DNA of 64,000 nt from Vagococcus elongatus (lineage in GTDB: Bacteria > Bacillota > Bacilli > Lactobacillales > Vagococcaceae): the NCBI RefSeq assembly GCF_003987645.1, contig NZ_NGKA01000012.1:1-64000 (forward strand), in the 5' to 3' direction. The first letter of the stretch is position 1. Each line of letters starts with the position of its first letter. Below the pieces are notes generated by a model. It was not told the origin of the DNA, did not search any database, and worked only from the letters and a program-made list of their open reading frames with translations. Of this stretch, positions 24,737 to 35,844 are shown in pieces. A program made the translations under genes and the position numbers.

Positions 24737-27700
24737 GTGGCAGCGGCTAGTCAACTACAACTGATCACAGCCTATTCTTTATTAAAGAGTACCAACCGGA
24801 TACCTGAATTAGTCAGTCAAGCTAAACAAACAGGGTATACTGCTTTGGGGATTGCTGATATCAATGTCATGTATGGCGTTGTGGAATTTTATAAAGAATG
24901 TCAGCGTCAAGAGATTCATCCTTTAATCGGTTTGACGATTGAATATACAGTACCAGACATTGACCAAAAAGTTTTTAGTTTGGTTCTCCATGCTAAAAAT
25001 GATATTGGCTACCGAAATTTGTTGAAAATTTCGACAGCTAAAATGGAAAACTCTGATAAAAATAATTTTACACTGGAAGATTTTTCCCCGTGGCTGTCTG
25101 ATATTCTCGTGAGTATTCCCGGAGAGTCCTCACAGATAAACTATTATTTAACCCGCTCTCAAGAAGAAGCGGCTATCCAGTGGCTTGAGAAGATGAAAGA
25201 AATTACAGATGAGGGGTGTCTGTACGGCGGAGTATCCACCCAGCAAGCCCCCGAAATACGAGGGGCTCTTGTAGACCTTTATGCGTCTGCAGAAGTGCCG
25301 GTAACTGTTTTAAATCATGTCCGTTATCTTCATCCCAGTGATCATTTTTCCATTGAGGTTTTGGCTCATATCGAAGAAGGAACAAAACTGGAGAATCTGG
25401 AGGACCAGAAGACAGGTTCTTTTTATTTGCCTGAAGCTGACAGATACCGTGAACTTTGCCATCAGCTTGGCTTGGATGAGGCATTTGAAAACAGCAACCA
25501 TATGGCAGACTTGTGCCAGTTTGAAATGAACTTTTCCCAAACCTTGTTGCCCCATTATGATACGCCGGAAGGGCAGACTTCTGCAACGTATTTAAGAAAA
25601 CTGTGTTTCGACTTCTTGCCTGAACGGGTTAAAAACTTAGATGAACGGTATAACGAGCGTTTAGAAAAGGAATTGTCCGTAATTCATCAAATGGGATTTG
25701 ACGATTATTTTTTGATTATTTGGGACGTGATGCGTTTTACTGCTGAACAAAACATTGTGACCGGTGCAGGACGTGGCTCTGCAGCAGGCTCCCTTGTTTC
25801 ATACGTGTTATCTATCACAGATGTAGACCCGATAAAATATAATTTATTATTTGAACGGTTTTTAAATATCGAACGCAATTCCATGCCCGATATTGATTTG
25901 GATATCCCTGATAATCGGCGTGACGAAGTCTTGCACTATGTCTTTGAAAAATATGGGCATCATCACATGGCGCAAATCGCGACCTTTGGGACGATGGCGG
26001 CGAAGATGGTTCTTAGAGACGTTTGCCGAGTCTTCGGGCTTTCCCAAAGTGAAGCGAATTTGTGGTCTAATGCTATACCTAACGTGCTGAAAATAACTTT
26101 ATCTGAAGCTTATGAGCAATCCAAAAAATTGCAGCATCTGGTGGGTCAATCTGAACGTAACCAGTTGATTTTTGATTTGGCTTTAAAGCTGGAAGGTCTG
26201 CCTAGACATGTGTCCACTCATGCCGCAGGGGTCGTCATCAGTGATCATATACTGACAGATGTGGTGCCTTTGCAGGAGGGAACGAATAATATTCCTCTGA
26301 CTCAGTTTGCCATGGGAGATGTGGAAGCTGTTGGCTTATTAAAGATGGACTTTTTAGGCTTGCGGAATTTATCAATCATTGATGATACGTTGCGTAAAAT
26401 TCGTCAGTTGACTGGGAAAAAATTAAGCCATCGGGATATTCCGATGGATGATTCTGAAACATTAGATTTATTTAAAAGAGGACAAACGATAGGGGTATTT
26501 CAGTTTGAGTCAAACGGCATTCGAAACGTTTTGCGTCGGGTGGCACCTGAGTCGATTGAAGATATTGCGGCGGTCAATGCGTTGTATCGCCCGGGACCGA
26601 TGCAAAATATCGATTTGTTTGTCAAGCGGAAGAACAAAGAAGTCCCTATCGACTATCCCCATGAAAGTTTGAAAGATATTCTGGACGTTACTTATGGAAT
26701 TATCGTTTATCAGGAACAAATCATGCAAGTAGCAGCAAAGATGGCTGGTTTTACGTTGGGACAGGCAGATATTTTACAGCGGGCAATCAGTAAGAAAGTA
26801 AAATCGACTATTGATGAGCAGAAACAAAACTTTATTGAAGGGTCGGTGGCTCAAGGGTATAGTCACCAAGTGGCAGAGGAAGTGTACCAATACATTGAAC
26901 GCTTCGCGAATTATGGTTTCAATCGTTCTCATGCCATGGCCTATTCTTTTGTGGGCTATCAGATGGCCTATTTGAAGGTTCACTATCCTGCCCCGTTTTT
27001 TGCTTCCTTACTCCATTCTGTCAGACATAACTTGAAAAAAATCAAAGAATATATCAGCGATGCCAAAAAGTATGGTTTGACAATCAAAGGGCCGGATATC
27101 AACAAAAGCGGATACAGTTTCACTCTAAAAAAGGACGAATTGCTATTCGGATTTAGTTCACTCAAGGGAATTCGTCGTGACTTTATCCGCAATTTAATTG
27201 ATGAACGGGAGTTGAATGGTCCATACAGAAGTTTAGATAATTTTCTGATTCGGATTGATAATCGCTGGTTGAAAGAGGATATGATTGCTCCTTTGATTAA
27301 AATCGGAGCCTTCGACCAGCTGGAACCTAATCGCCGGCAGTTAGCGACAGACCTTGACGGCAATATAAAAAATATTGTGTATAGTGGCGGAAGCATGGAT
27401 TTGTTGGAAATTTTAAGCTTGAAAAAAGATGCAATCGCCGATTATACAATGGAAGAAAAGCTTGCGTATGAGGAAGAATTACTGGGAACTTATTTTTCCG
27501 GCCATCCAGTGGATCATTATGAAACATTGAAGATAGTCAGAGGGGTCAAACCGATCAATTTAGGAGAATTAGGGAAAAAAATCACCAGTTTAGTCTACGT
27601 CAAAGAAGTTCGTCAAATCCGAACTAAAAGAGGAGAACAGATGGCTTTTCTTCGAGGCAGTGATGAAACCAGCGACATATCTATTACTGTATTTCCAGAG

Positions 27701-28072
27701 TTGTTTCGCGAGGTTTTCAGAAAACTAGGAGAAAACCAAGTCTTTTTGGTCGCTGGAAAATTTGTGCAAAGCAATTACAATCAGGAGCTGCAGATTTTGG
27801 CAGAAGAACTTCGTCCCGCAAAAGAGTTTGAAGAAGAAATAGGAAGAAGAATTTGTTATTTAAAAATCCCTAAAGACCAAGAGACGGAACTAAAACTAAA
27901 GGAAATAAAAGAAAAAGTCAGAAAATATCCGGGGATTACCCCTGTGATTATATTCGTTGAAGAAACTTCCAAAAAAATCTTTTTAGGCAAGAATTTTTGG
28001 GTCCAAGACAGTAGTGCTACTCAGGAAACTATTAGCCAGATTTTGGGAGAAGAGAATGTTGTTTTTCAATAA
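24737..28072 (+). CDS. dnaE: DNA polymerase III alpha subunit (DnaE type)
   Basis: A 1,111-residue replicative polymerase. The N-terminal PHP domain begins at AYSLLKSTNRIPELV; the polymerase core holds GAGRGSAAGSLVSYVL, MPDIDLDIPDNRRDEV (catalytic aspartates), RHVSTHAAGVVIS and NFGFNRSHA-like NYGFNRSHAMAYS; helix-hairpin-helix and an OB-fold (KEVRQIRTKRGEQMAFLRGSD) follow. Firmicutes use this DnaE3-type enzyme for lagging-strand primer extension beside PolC. GTG 24737 is preferred: GAGAGG ends nine bases upstream. An ATG at 24728 abuts that site and the ATG at 24698 lies almost at the promoter's start point. Confidence 0.95.
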   Translation: MAAASQLQLITAYSLLKSTNRIPELVSQAKQTGYTALGIADINVMYGVVEFYKECQRQEIHPLIGLTIEYTVPDIDQKVFSLVLHAKNDIGYRNLLKISTAKMENSDKNNFTLEDFSPWLSDILVSIPGESSQINYYLTRSQEEAAIQWLEKMKEITDEGCLYGGVSTQQAPEIRGALVDLYASAEVPVTVLNHVRYLHPSDHFSIEVLAHIEEGTKLENLEDQKTGSFYLPEADRYRELCHQLGLDEAFENSNHMADLCQFEMNFSQTLLPHYDTPEGQTSATYLRKLCFDFLPERVKNLDERYNERLEKELSVIHQMGFDDYFLIIWDVMRFTAEQNIVTGAGRGSAAGSLVSYVLSITDVDPIKYNLLFERFLNIERNSMPDIDLDIPDNRRDEVLHYVFEKYGHHHMAQIATFGTMAAKMVLRDVCRVFGLSQSEANLWSNAIPNVLKITLSEAYEQSKKLQHLVGQSERNQLIFDLALKLEGLPRHVSTHAAGVVISDHILTDVVPLQEGTNNIPLTQFAMGDVEAVGLLKMDFLGLRNLSIIDDTLRKIRQLTGKKLSHRDIPMDDSETLDLFKRGQTIGVFQFESNGIRNVLRRVAPESIEDIAAVNALYRPGPMQNIDLFVKRKNKEVPIDYPHESLKDILDVTYGIIVYQEQIMQVAAKMAGFTLGQADILQRAISKKVKSTIDEQKQNFIEGSVAQGYSHQVAEEVYQYIERFANYGFNRSHAMAYSFVGYQMAYLKVHYPAPFFASLLHSVRHNLKKIKEYISDAKKYGLTIKGPDINKSGYSFTLKKDELLFGFSSLKGIRRDFIRNLIDERELNGPYRSLDNFLIRIDNRWLKEDMIAPLIKIGAFDQLEPNRRQLATDLDGNIKNIVYSGGSMDLLEILSLKKDAIADYTMEEKLAYEEELLGTYFSGHPVDHYETLKIVRGVKPINLGELGKKITSLVYVKEVRQIRTKRGEQMAFLRGSDETSDISITVFPELFREVFRKLGENQVFLVAGKFVQSNYNQELQILAEELRPAKEFEEEIGRRICYLKIPKDQETELKLKEIKEKVRKYPGITPVIIFVEETSKKIFLGKNFWVQDSSATQETISQILGEENVVFQ

Positions 28073-28217
28073 AAGGATGAAAAAGACCACTTTTTTCATT
28101 AATTTTCATTATTTCTTTGATTTTGTAAGACTTTTATTAAAAAAAATGGTAAAATAACTTAGGAAATGGAATTTTGGTAATTAATACATTAAATTGTTGA
28201 ATAAATATTTGAGGTGA

Positions 28218-29189
<972 letters not shown>

Positions 29190-29335
29190 ATAAAACTTAG
29201 TTTGCTTAAGGATGATTTTCTCTTTCTGTTGGATGGAATAAATTTAATTAACCGTCTAGTCGTGCTTGGTTCGATTACTTGAGTGTGAGATTTCCTAGCA
29301 GGACTTATGAATAAAATATTAGGAGCGCGTAAATA

Positions 29336-31096
29336 ATGAAGAAGACAAAAATTGTATGTACGATCGGACCTGTCAGTGAATCAGTGGAAACTCTTGTAGA
29401 ATTAATGAATGCTGGGATGAATGTTTGCCGTCTAAATTTCTCTCACGGAGACTTTGAAGAACACGGCAACAGAATCAAAAATATTCGTGAAGCTTCAAAA
29501 ATTTCTGGTCATCGTGTTGCCATCTTACTGGATACCAAAGGACCGGAAATACGTACCCATGACATGGAAAACGGTGCAGTAGAGTTGCACACTGGACAAG
29601 TGATCCACATTTCAATGAAACAAGTATTAGGAAATAGCGAACGTTTTTCTATCAGCTATCCTGATTTAATCAATGATGTTGAAGTTGGCGGCCATATCTT
29701 GCTGGATGACGGATTGGTCGATTTGGAAATAATTGAATTGGACCAAGCCAACCAAGAAATTATCACAAAAGTTTTAAATGAAGGTGTCCTGAAAAATAAA
29801 AAAGGTGTCAACGTTCCCGGTGCAGCAGTTAATTTGCCAGGAATCACTGAAAAAGATGCAGCAGATATCCGTTTTGGTATTGAACAAGATGTAGACTTTA
29901 TCGCAGCAAGTTTTGTTCGACGTCCAAGCGATGTGTTAGAAATTGCTGAAATTCTAGAAAATAATAAAGCTACCCATATTCAAATCATTTCCAAAATCGA
30001 AAATCAAGAGGGTGTTGACAATATCGACAGCATCTTGAAAGTGTCAGCTGGATTGATGGTAGCTCGGGGAGACCTTGGTGTAGAAATCCCGACAGAAGAT
30101 GTACCAGTTGTTCAAAAAGAACTAATCAAGAAATGTAACGACTTAGGAAAACCTGTTATCACTGCCACTCAGATGCTGGATTCTATGCAGCAAAATCCGC
30201 GTCCGACACGTGCAGAAGCAAGTGACGTCGCCAATGCTATTTTTGACGGTACTGACGCAATCATGTTGTCTGGAGAAACTGCTGCCGGTGACTATCCGAT
30301 AGAAGCTGTTCAAACAATGTCACGGATTGCTGTCCGGACTGAGGATGCTCTTGTGGATCAAGACGCCTTTGCTTTGAAACGTTACAGCAAAACTGATACT
30401 ACAGAGGCTATTGGTCAGTCAGTAGGACACACCGCCCGTAATTTGAATATCAAAACAATCGTTGCGGCGACAGGTTCTGGTTACACGGCAAAAATGATTG
30501 CCAAATACCGTCCTAAATCTCATATTATTGCGATGACATTTAGTGAACAGAAAGCTCGCAGCTTGGCATTGTCTTGGGGAGTTTTCCCGGCAGTCAGCGA
30601 AAAACCGGACTCAACAGATGCGATGTTCGCTCGCTCGGCAGAGTTAGCTAAAGAATTAGGCTTTGCTAAAGAAGGAGAATTGATACTGATTACCGCAGGT
30701 GTCCCAGTGGGAGAAAGCGGAACAACCAACTTGATGAAGATTCAACTGATTGGTTCAAGATTGCTGTCAGGTCAAGGCATCGGAAATAAATCAGTGGTCA
30801 GCCATGCAGTGGTGGCAAAATCAGCAGCAGAAGCTGTGGAAAAAGCGGTTGAAGGCAGTATCTTAGTTGTGAAAACAACTGATAAGGACTACATGCCTGC
30901 CATTGACTTAGCCAGTGCTTTAATCGTTGAAGAAGGCGGATTGACGTCACATGCGGCAGTTGTTGCAATCGCTAAAGGCATCCCGGTAATCGTGGGAGCT
31001 GAAGATGCTACCTCAGTCGTTGAAGATGGCTCATTGATTACCCTTGATCCAAAAACAGGGATGGTTTATCGCGGGGAAACTTCTGTTTCAGCTTAA
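29336..31096 (+). CDS. pyk: Pyruvate kinase with C-terminal PEP-utilising-like domain
   Basis: A 586-residue enzyme converting phosphoenolpyruvate and ADP to pyruvate and ATP. It has [32 protein letters not shown], the active-site [22 protein letters not shown] and TATQMLDSM. The C-terminal about 110 residues ([21 protein letters not shown]) are the extra PEP-synthase-like mobile domain typical of Bacilli pyruvate kinases. SD AGGAGCG precedes ATG 29336. It follows pfkA and ends in a strong terminator. Confidence 0.97.
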   Translation: MKKTKIVCTIGPVSESVETLVELMNAGMNVCRLNFSHGDFEEHGNRIKNIREASKISGHRVAILLDTKGPEIRTHDMENGAVELHTGQVIHISMKQVLGNSERFSISYPDLINDVEVGGHILLDDGLVDLEIIELDQANQEIITKVLNEGVLKNKKGVNVPGAAVNLPGITEKDAADIRFGIEQDVDFIAASFVRRPSDVLEIAEILENNKATHIQIISKIENQEGVDNIDSILKVSAGLMVARGDLGVEIPTEDVPVVQKELIKKCNDLGKPVITATQMLDSMQQNPRPTRAEASDVANAIFDGTDAIMLSGETAAGDYPIEAVQTMSRIAVRTEDALVDQDAFALKRYSKTDTTEAIGQSVGHTARNLNIKTIVAATGSGYTAKMIAKYRPKSHIIAMTFSEQKARSLALSWGVFPAVSEKPDSTDAMFARSAELAKELGFAKEGELILITAGVPVGESGTTNLMKIQLIGSRLLSGQGIGNKSVVSHAVVAKSAAEAVEKAVEGSILVVKTTDKDYMPAIDLASALIVEEGGLTSHAAVVAIAKGIPVIVGAEDATSVVEDGSLITLDPKTGMVYRGETSVSA

Positions 31097-31105
31097 GTCA
31101 ACAAC

Positions 31106-31140
31106 AAAGAATAGAAGCTCTAGGCTTCTATTCTTTTTTT
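31106..31140 (+). terminator. Terminator of pfkA-pyk
   Basis: AAAGAATAGAAGC (31106-31118) pairs with GCTTCTATTCTTT (31124-31136), loop of five, followed by T residues to 31140. Confidence 0.92.
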
Positions 31141-31198
31141 CTTTCAGATGACGTGTTAAACTATGTTTTATGAGATTGATTAGAAAGAATGTGATAGA

Positions 31199-32641
31199 TT
31201 GAAGAATGATAAAAAATTTTCCTATAGCCAACTTATGACAGGGATTATCGTCAGTGTACTATTGGCAGTCGCAGGAACTTATTTGGTTTTAAAAGAAACT
31301 CAAGGCCTATCATCGAGAACTGCTCAGGAAAGTCAGGCAACTCTGGATGGGAATCTTTCTTCTGTCGAAGAAGTATTTAACTTGATTCTGGCTAATTATT
31401 TGGGTGATGTAGATGAAGAAGAGTTGGTTAAGGGAGCAATCGCCGGGATGACCGCAGCCATCGGAGATCCCTACTCAGGCTTCTACACAGGGCTTGACAA
31501 AGAGGAATTAGATGAGGTTATTACCGGTTCCTTTGAAGGTATCGGAGCTACAATGTCCCTTAAAAATGAACTGCCGACGATTTCAGAACCGCCGATTCCC
31601 GGGACACCTGCTGAAAGAGCAAGGCTGCAGGAAAACGATGTGATTTTGAAAGTCGATGGCGTGGAAACTGCTGGCAAAGCATTGACAGACGTAGTCAAGA
31701 AAATTAGGGGTGAAAAAGGCACCGAGGTCACGTTGACGATTGAACGGGGCGGAGACGTTTTTGATGTGACGCTAGTTCGTGATACTGTTCCTGTCCACTC
31801 AGTTTCAGTTGATATTTCCCCAGAAAATAAATCAGTTGGCATAGTGAACGTCTCAACGTTTAGTCAAAACACAGGGAAAGAATTCAATAAGGGCATTGAA
31901 GAATTGAGAAGTTCCGGAGCAACCTCTTTTATCATTGATTTGAGAGGAAATCCTGGCGGTTCTCTAGACCAAGTTCTTATGATGGCAAGCAGATTTTTGA
32001 AAGATGACCAAGTGATATTGCAAGTTCAGGATGGTGAAGGAAAGACAGAGAAAATCACTGCAGGAGAAGATCTTGATGAGGGCAATAAAATAACGGAAAA
32101 AACAATTGTTTTAGTCGACCGTAATAGTGCCAGTGCTTCAGAGATATTTGCTGCTGCGTTGAAAGAAAATAATCGTGCAGAAATCATAGGTGAACAAACT
32201 TTTGGCAAGGGCACGATGCAAGTGGTGAAATCACTCAGTGAAGACACAGAGTTAAAACTAACAACGAACAAGTGGCTGACACCAGACGGAAACTGGCTCA
32301 ATGAAGAAGGTTTGCCGCCAAGTATTGAGGTTGCCTATCCTGATTACTATGAGGTCAGGGCAATCGATACAGCCAATTCCTTTCAGCTTGGCGCTTCCGG
32401 TCAAAGTGTGGAATCAATCAATCAAATGTTAGCCGCTTTAGGTTACAGTTCTTCAGAAACCCAAGATCAGTTTACAGACGAGACCGTCGCAGGTGTCAAA
32501 GCTTTCCAAGAGAAAGAAAAATTGTCTGTGACAGGAGTCGTGGATAAACAAACAGCTAACCAACTAGGTATAAGACTGGTAGAGCATTTGAAAGCCAATG
32601 ATGCACAAATGAGACGTGCATTAACGGAAATTGCGAAGTAA
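31199..32641 (+). CDS. C-terminal processing peptidase (S41, PDZ and peptidoglycan-binding domains)
   Basis: A 480-residue membrane-anchored serine protease of the CtpA/CtpB type. One N-terminal transmembrane helix (residues about 12-30) is followed by the S41 N-terminal region, a PDZ domain (around GTPAERARLQENDVILKVDGV), the catalytic S41 domain with DLRGNPGGSLDQ and the NSASASEIFAAAL / GEQTFGKGTMQ segments carrying the Ser and Lys dyad, and a C-terminal peptidoglycan-binding domain (GASGQSVESINQMLAALGY). The start is a TTG at 31199 with only a weak purine-rich site upstream; no in-frame ATG is nearby. lepB follows closely. Confidence 0.9.
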   Translation: MKNDKKFSYSQLMTGIIVSVLLAVAGTYLVLKETQGLSSRTAQESQATLDGNLSSVEEVFNLILANYLGDVDEEELVKGAIAGMTAAIGDPYSGFYTGLDKEELDEVITGSFEGIGATMSLKNELPTISEPPIPGTPAERARLQENDVILKVDGVETAGKALTDVVKKIRGEKGTEVTLTIERGGDVFDVTLVRDTVPVHSVSVDISPENKSVGIVNVSTFSQNTGKEFNKGIEELRSSGATSFIIDLRGNPGGSLDQVLMMASRFLKDDQVILQVQDGEGKTEKITAGEDLDEGNKITEKTIVLVDRNSASASEIFAAALKENNRAEIIGEQTFGKGTMQVVKSLSEDTELKLTTNKWLTPDGNWLNEEGLPPSIEVAYPDYYEVRAIDTANSFQLGASGQSVESINQMLAALGYSSSETQDQFTDETVAGVKAFQEKEKLSVTGVVDKQTANQLGIRLVEHLKANDAQMRRALTEIAK

Positions 32642-32700
32642 ATGACTGTTTCTGATGGGATATATTTGGTAGAATAGTAGTAGAATGTGAAGGTAAGGGT

Positions 32701-33252
32701 GTGGATGTTGCTGTGAATGAAAAACATATCGAAACATTAGCCTATTGGTTAAAAATAATGGTAGTGGCTGGTATTTTTGTGTTTATCTTGCGCGGCTTTA
32801 TCTTTATTCCCATGAGTGTAGAAGGAAACTCTATGGAAAAAACCCTTCATCCTGATGACCATATCGTCTACGAGAAATTTTCTTCTATCCACCGCTTTGA
32901 TATTATTATTTTTCAAACAACGGATGGGTTGATTTATGTTAAACGAGTCATAGGTTTGCCCGGGGATCATATCCAGTATAAGGATGATGAACTTTATATC
33001 AATGGAGAAAAAACAGAAGAAGATTTTTTAGGACAAGCAAAAATAAAACGTGACAGTAATCAGTACACCACGAATTTCGATACAGAAGAATTGCTTGGCA
33101 AAAAAGAAATTTCTGAGGATCACTTTTTTGTTCTAGGAGATAACCGGCGGATCAGTAAGGATAGCCGATCTTTTGGTGAGGTTTCTTCTGACCAGATTAT
33201 CGGGAAAGCCCGGTTGGTTTATTTTCCTCTCCGTCATTTTAAAATCTTTTAA
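32701..33252 (+). CDS. lepB: Signal peptidase I
   Basis: A 183-residue membrane-bound type I signal peptidase. One N-terminal transmembrane helix (about 17-33) precedes the catalytic serine motif VEGNSMEKTL, the lysine motif YVKRVIGLPGDH and the C-terminal GDNRRISKDSRSFGEV. It cleaves signal peptides from exported proteins such as the surface protein at 3562. The GTG at 32701 is chosen, behind AAGGTAAGG. It is 59 bases from the ctpA-type gene and is followed by a terminator. Confidence 0.92.
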   Translation: MDVAVNEKHIETLAYWLKIMVVAGIFVFILRGFIFIPMSVEGNSMEKTLHPDDHIVYEKFSSIHRFDIIIFQTTDGLIYVKRVIGLPGDHIQYKDDELYINGEKTEEDFLGQAKIKRDSNQYTTNFDTEELLGKKEISEDHFFVLGDNRRISKDSRSFGEVSSDQIIGKARLVYFPLRHFKIF

Positions 33253-33285
33253 GAATGTGATTTATCAAATTAAAAAGTAACTGTT

Positions 33286-33316
33286 AAAGAAGACTTTAGA
33301 TAAGTCTTCTTTTTTG
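33286..33316 (+). terminator. Terminator after lepB
   Basis: AAGAAGACTT (33287-33296) pairs with AAGTCTTCTT (33302-33311), loop of five, followed by T residues. Confidence 0.9.
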
Positions 33317-33637
33317 GCTGCTATTATTTCTGATGATACCCTTTTATTTTGATCTATAAAATAACGCTGTCGCATACGATTTTGGTCAAAAAATGGTATG
33401 AAATTTGGAAACCCAACCTGTCATTAAGTGTTTTAATCAGAGTTGTAAAACTCTGAAGGTGAGTTTTTTTATTTTGTTAAAAAAACATTGTATAATACCG
33501 TTAATAGTGAAGAGAAATCTGTGTGTCCACAATAAGCGAAAATTTCCAAGAAATAATAGGAAAGACAGTCTTATAAGTAGAAGTATCAAGGGTACTAGGA
33601 TAATAGTTAAGCAAGGTCGATTTAAGGAGGGAAAGTT
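33317..33637. other. Intergenic gap upstream of the Ntn-hydrolase gene
   Basis: This 321-bp gap has no convincing gene; an overlapping frame at 33405-33686 lacks a ribosome-binding site. A CAGAGTT/AACTCTG hairpin (about 33438-33455) is followed, after nine bases, by a T run, so it could be a weak terminator. TATAAT at about 33492 is a candidate -10 for the gene at 33638, with no good -35. Confidence 0.35.
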
Positions 33638-34747
33638 ATGGAGAAAGTCAACTATTGCCTTCGAGAGGGGGAGCCTTTCGATATAGGAAGGTCTATTGGT
33701 GAAAAGTTGTGTAAGAATGAATTAAAAATGACGTCTTTTTTTGATAATTTGGAAATGGCAATCGATTCAGATAGTCTTACAAAGACGATGGATTTATTCA
33801 CAAAGTATTGTCCCCATGTGCTGGAAGAAATCAATGGTTTCAGTAATGTACTTGAAATAGAATCAAGAAAAAACTTTTATCTTTCTTACAGTTTTATCTC
33901 TCCTTCATGCAGTCAACTGGCAATCAAAAATTCAACTAATTATCCAGACTCTTCAGTCCTTGTGCGGAATTATGATTTTGATTTAAGCACGGAAGATTTC
34001 GTGATTGTCAACTATAAAAGTAAAGATAACTATCATTTTATTGGAACGAGTATGCTGACTTTTGGTGTGGACAGCGGCGTTAACGAGCATGGATTAGCTG
34101 TGAGTATGTCCGCTTGTGGTCCCCCAGTCGGGATTTTTCAAAAAGCTAAAGTATCAGGCTTACGTTTCTGGGTAGTTATCCGCTTACTGCTTGAGACCTG
34201 TAAAACTGTGGGTCAGGCAAAAGAGCTCCTAAGTGAACTGCCTTTAGGGGATAATGTGAGTTATGTTTGTATCGACTCTACAGATAATATGCTATTGTAT
34301 CAAACAGTCAACGGTGTGAGAGACTATTCGATTGTTGAAAATTCTTCTGAAAACTATTCTATCCATGTTACCAATCATCCCACATTTCCTAAAACAGTTT
34401 GTGAATTTCCTTATGCAGCACAAAATTCACTTATCAGGTATCATCTGCTTGAAAATTACCTGAAAGTCTCGGGAAGGAAATCATTAAGTGATCTCAAAAA
34501 GATTTTTACTACTTTATTTCCCCGAGGTCTATATTGCAACTATTATGATGAGTTTTTCGGTACAACCAAAACAGTGGTTTTGTATCCCAAGGAAAGAAAA
34601 CTTGAGATTTGCTGGTGCGGTCTTGAAAAAAATGGTTGGAAAACTTATGAGCTTAATGATTCCAAAGAAGAAGAAACATACGTTGCAACCTATGAAAAAG
34701 GGATTGCCCCTGAAGATATGTTTAACATGATTAGGCTGAAAGAATGA
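33638..34747 (+). CDS. Ntn-hydrolase of the acyltransferase/C45 peptidase type
   Basis: A 369-residue protein resembling the acyl-CoA:6-aminopenicillanic acid acyltransferase (C45) and related linear-amide hydrolases. The likely nucleophile is Cys91 in SFISPSCSQLAI, followed by the typical VRNYDFDL segment and GVNEHGLAVSMSACG, with THVTNHPTF-like IHVTNHPTF further on. Family members self-cleave before the cysteine; here a propeptide of about 90 residues would be removed. The substrate is unknown. There is no signal peptide. SD AAGGAGGG is six bases from ATG 33638. It is a lone gene between lepB and rbgA. Confidence 0.75.
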   Translation: MEKVNYCLREGEPFDIGRSIGEKLCKNELKMTSFFDNLEMAIDSDSLTKTMDLFTKYCPHVLEEINGFSNVLEIESRKNFYLSYSFISPSCSQLAIKNSTNYPDSSVLVRNYDFDLSTEDFVIVNYKSKDNYHFIGTSMLTFGVDSGVNEHGLAVSMSACGPPVGIFQKAKVSGLRFWVVIRLLLETCKTVGQAKELLSELPLGDNVSYVCIDSTDNMLLYQTVNGVRDYSIVENSSENYSIHVTNHPTFPKTVCEFPYAAQNSLIRYHLLENYLKVSGRKSLSDLKKIFTTLFPRGLYCNYYDEFFGTTKTVVLYPKERKLEICWCGLEKNGWKTYELNDSKEEETYVATYEKGIAPEDMFNMIRLKE

Positions 34748-34852
34748 TTATCTTAAAGAGGGCAGGAGCATTCTAAAAAGCAAAGCATCGTTTGGGCAAG
34801 GACTTTTATTTCCTTGAAACAAGGCTGTTATCGCAGATCGCAGAAAATATGC

Positions 34853-34974
34853 TATACTATTCAAAGTAGAAATAAACAGTGTACATCCCTATTTATTAGA
34901 TGATTTGTGAGTAACTATTGTTACCTTTATTTATCTGAGATGTACTGTGGTTTTAGGGGAAGGAAGAGTCATAT
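34853..34974 (+). promoter_or_regulatory. Promoter and structured 5' leader of rbgA
   Basis: TATACT (34853-34858) with TG-C before it is an extended -10, giving a leader of about 110 nt. The leader can fold into nested helices: GTACATC (34881-34887) with GATGTAC (34939-34945); AGAT (about 34898-34901) with ATCT (34933-34936); and GTAAC (34911-34915) with GTTAC (34920-34924). There is no T run, so it is not a terminator. It may be a regulatory or stabilising leader. Confidence 0.5.
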
Positions 34975-35844
34975 ATGACCATTCAATGGTTTCCAGGGCA
35001 CATGGCGAAAGCCCGTCGTGAAGTCACAGAAAAATTAAAATTTGTTGATATCGTATTTGAGTTAATTGATGCTAGGTTGCCTATTTCTAGCCGCAATCCA
35101 ATGTTGGATGAAATCATCCAGCATAAACCACGCTTGATATTGTTAAATAAAGCGGATTTGGCTGACCCGGTCCAAACTAGAAAGTGGCAGACATTTTTTT
35201 CAACACAAGGGTACACGGCATTGAGTTTGAATTCTCAAAAAGGTACAGGAATCAAACAAATCATCCCGGCTTCTCAAGAAATACTGAAAGAAAAGCGGGA
35301 GCGGCAAAAGGCCCGAGGCATGAAGGAGCAGCCTATTCGTGCGATGATTATAGGGATTCCCAATGTGGGGAAATCTACCCTGATGAATCGGTTAGTTAAA
35401 AAGAATGTTGCGCAAACAGGTAATCGTCCGGGAATAACCAAAGGACAGCAATGGCTCAAGGTGGGAAATCAGCTGGAGTTGCTGGACACACCCGGCATCC
35501 TATGGCCTAAATTTGAGGATGAATTAATTGGTAAAAAGTTGGCCTTAACAGGGGCGATTAAAGATACATTGCTTCATTTAGATGACATTGCCTTGTTTGC
35601 GATTGATTTTTTTAATACTTATTATCAGCAGCAATATGGCAAAAGATATCAGCTGTCAGCAGAAGAATTACAATTAGATAAAGTAGAACAGCTGATGCTG
35701 ATCACTAAAAAAAGAGGTTTCCGTGAGGATTATGAACGTGCCAGTGAGATGTTGGTACAAGAAATCAGAAATGGACTGGTGGGGCCTTTTACTTTGGACC
35801 GTGCGGAAGAGTGGGAGGCAGAAAAATTTGGGACAGACAATTAA
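34975..35844 (+). CDS. rbgA: Ribosome biogenesis GTPase RbgA (YlqF)
   Basis: A 289-residue circularly permuted GTPase needed for late assembly of the 50S subunit. The G motifs come in permuted order: NKADL (G4) near residue 60, then GIPNVGKSTLMNRL (G1) near 125, and DTPGILWP (G3) near 175. The N-terminus IQWFPGHMAKARRE is diagnostic. ATG 34975 lies behind GGAAGGAAG. It overlaps rnhB by 17 bases, a conserved pairing in Bacilli. Confidence 0.96.
   Translation: MTIQWFPGHMAKARREVTEKLKFVDIVFELIDARLPISSRNPMLDEIIQHKPRLILLNKADLADPVQTRKWQTFFSTQGYTALSLNSQKGTGIKQIIPASQEILKEKRERQKARGMKEQPIRAMIIGIPNVGKSTLMNRLVKKNVAQTGNRPGITKGQQWLKVGNQLELLDTPGILWPKFEDELIGKKLALTGAIKDTLLHLDDIALFAIDFFNTYYQQQYGKRYQLSAEELQLDKVEQLMLITKKRGFREDYERASEMLVQEIRNGLVGPFTLDRAEEWEAEKFGTDN

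Noticed and set aside
33405-33686. Plus-strand 93-codon frame upstream of the Ntn-hydrolase gene
   Set aside because: No ribosome-binding site, basic low-complexity product, and it overlaps the strong start at 33638.
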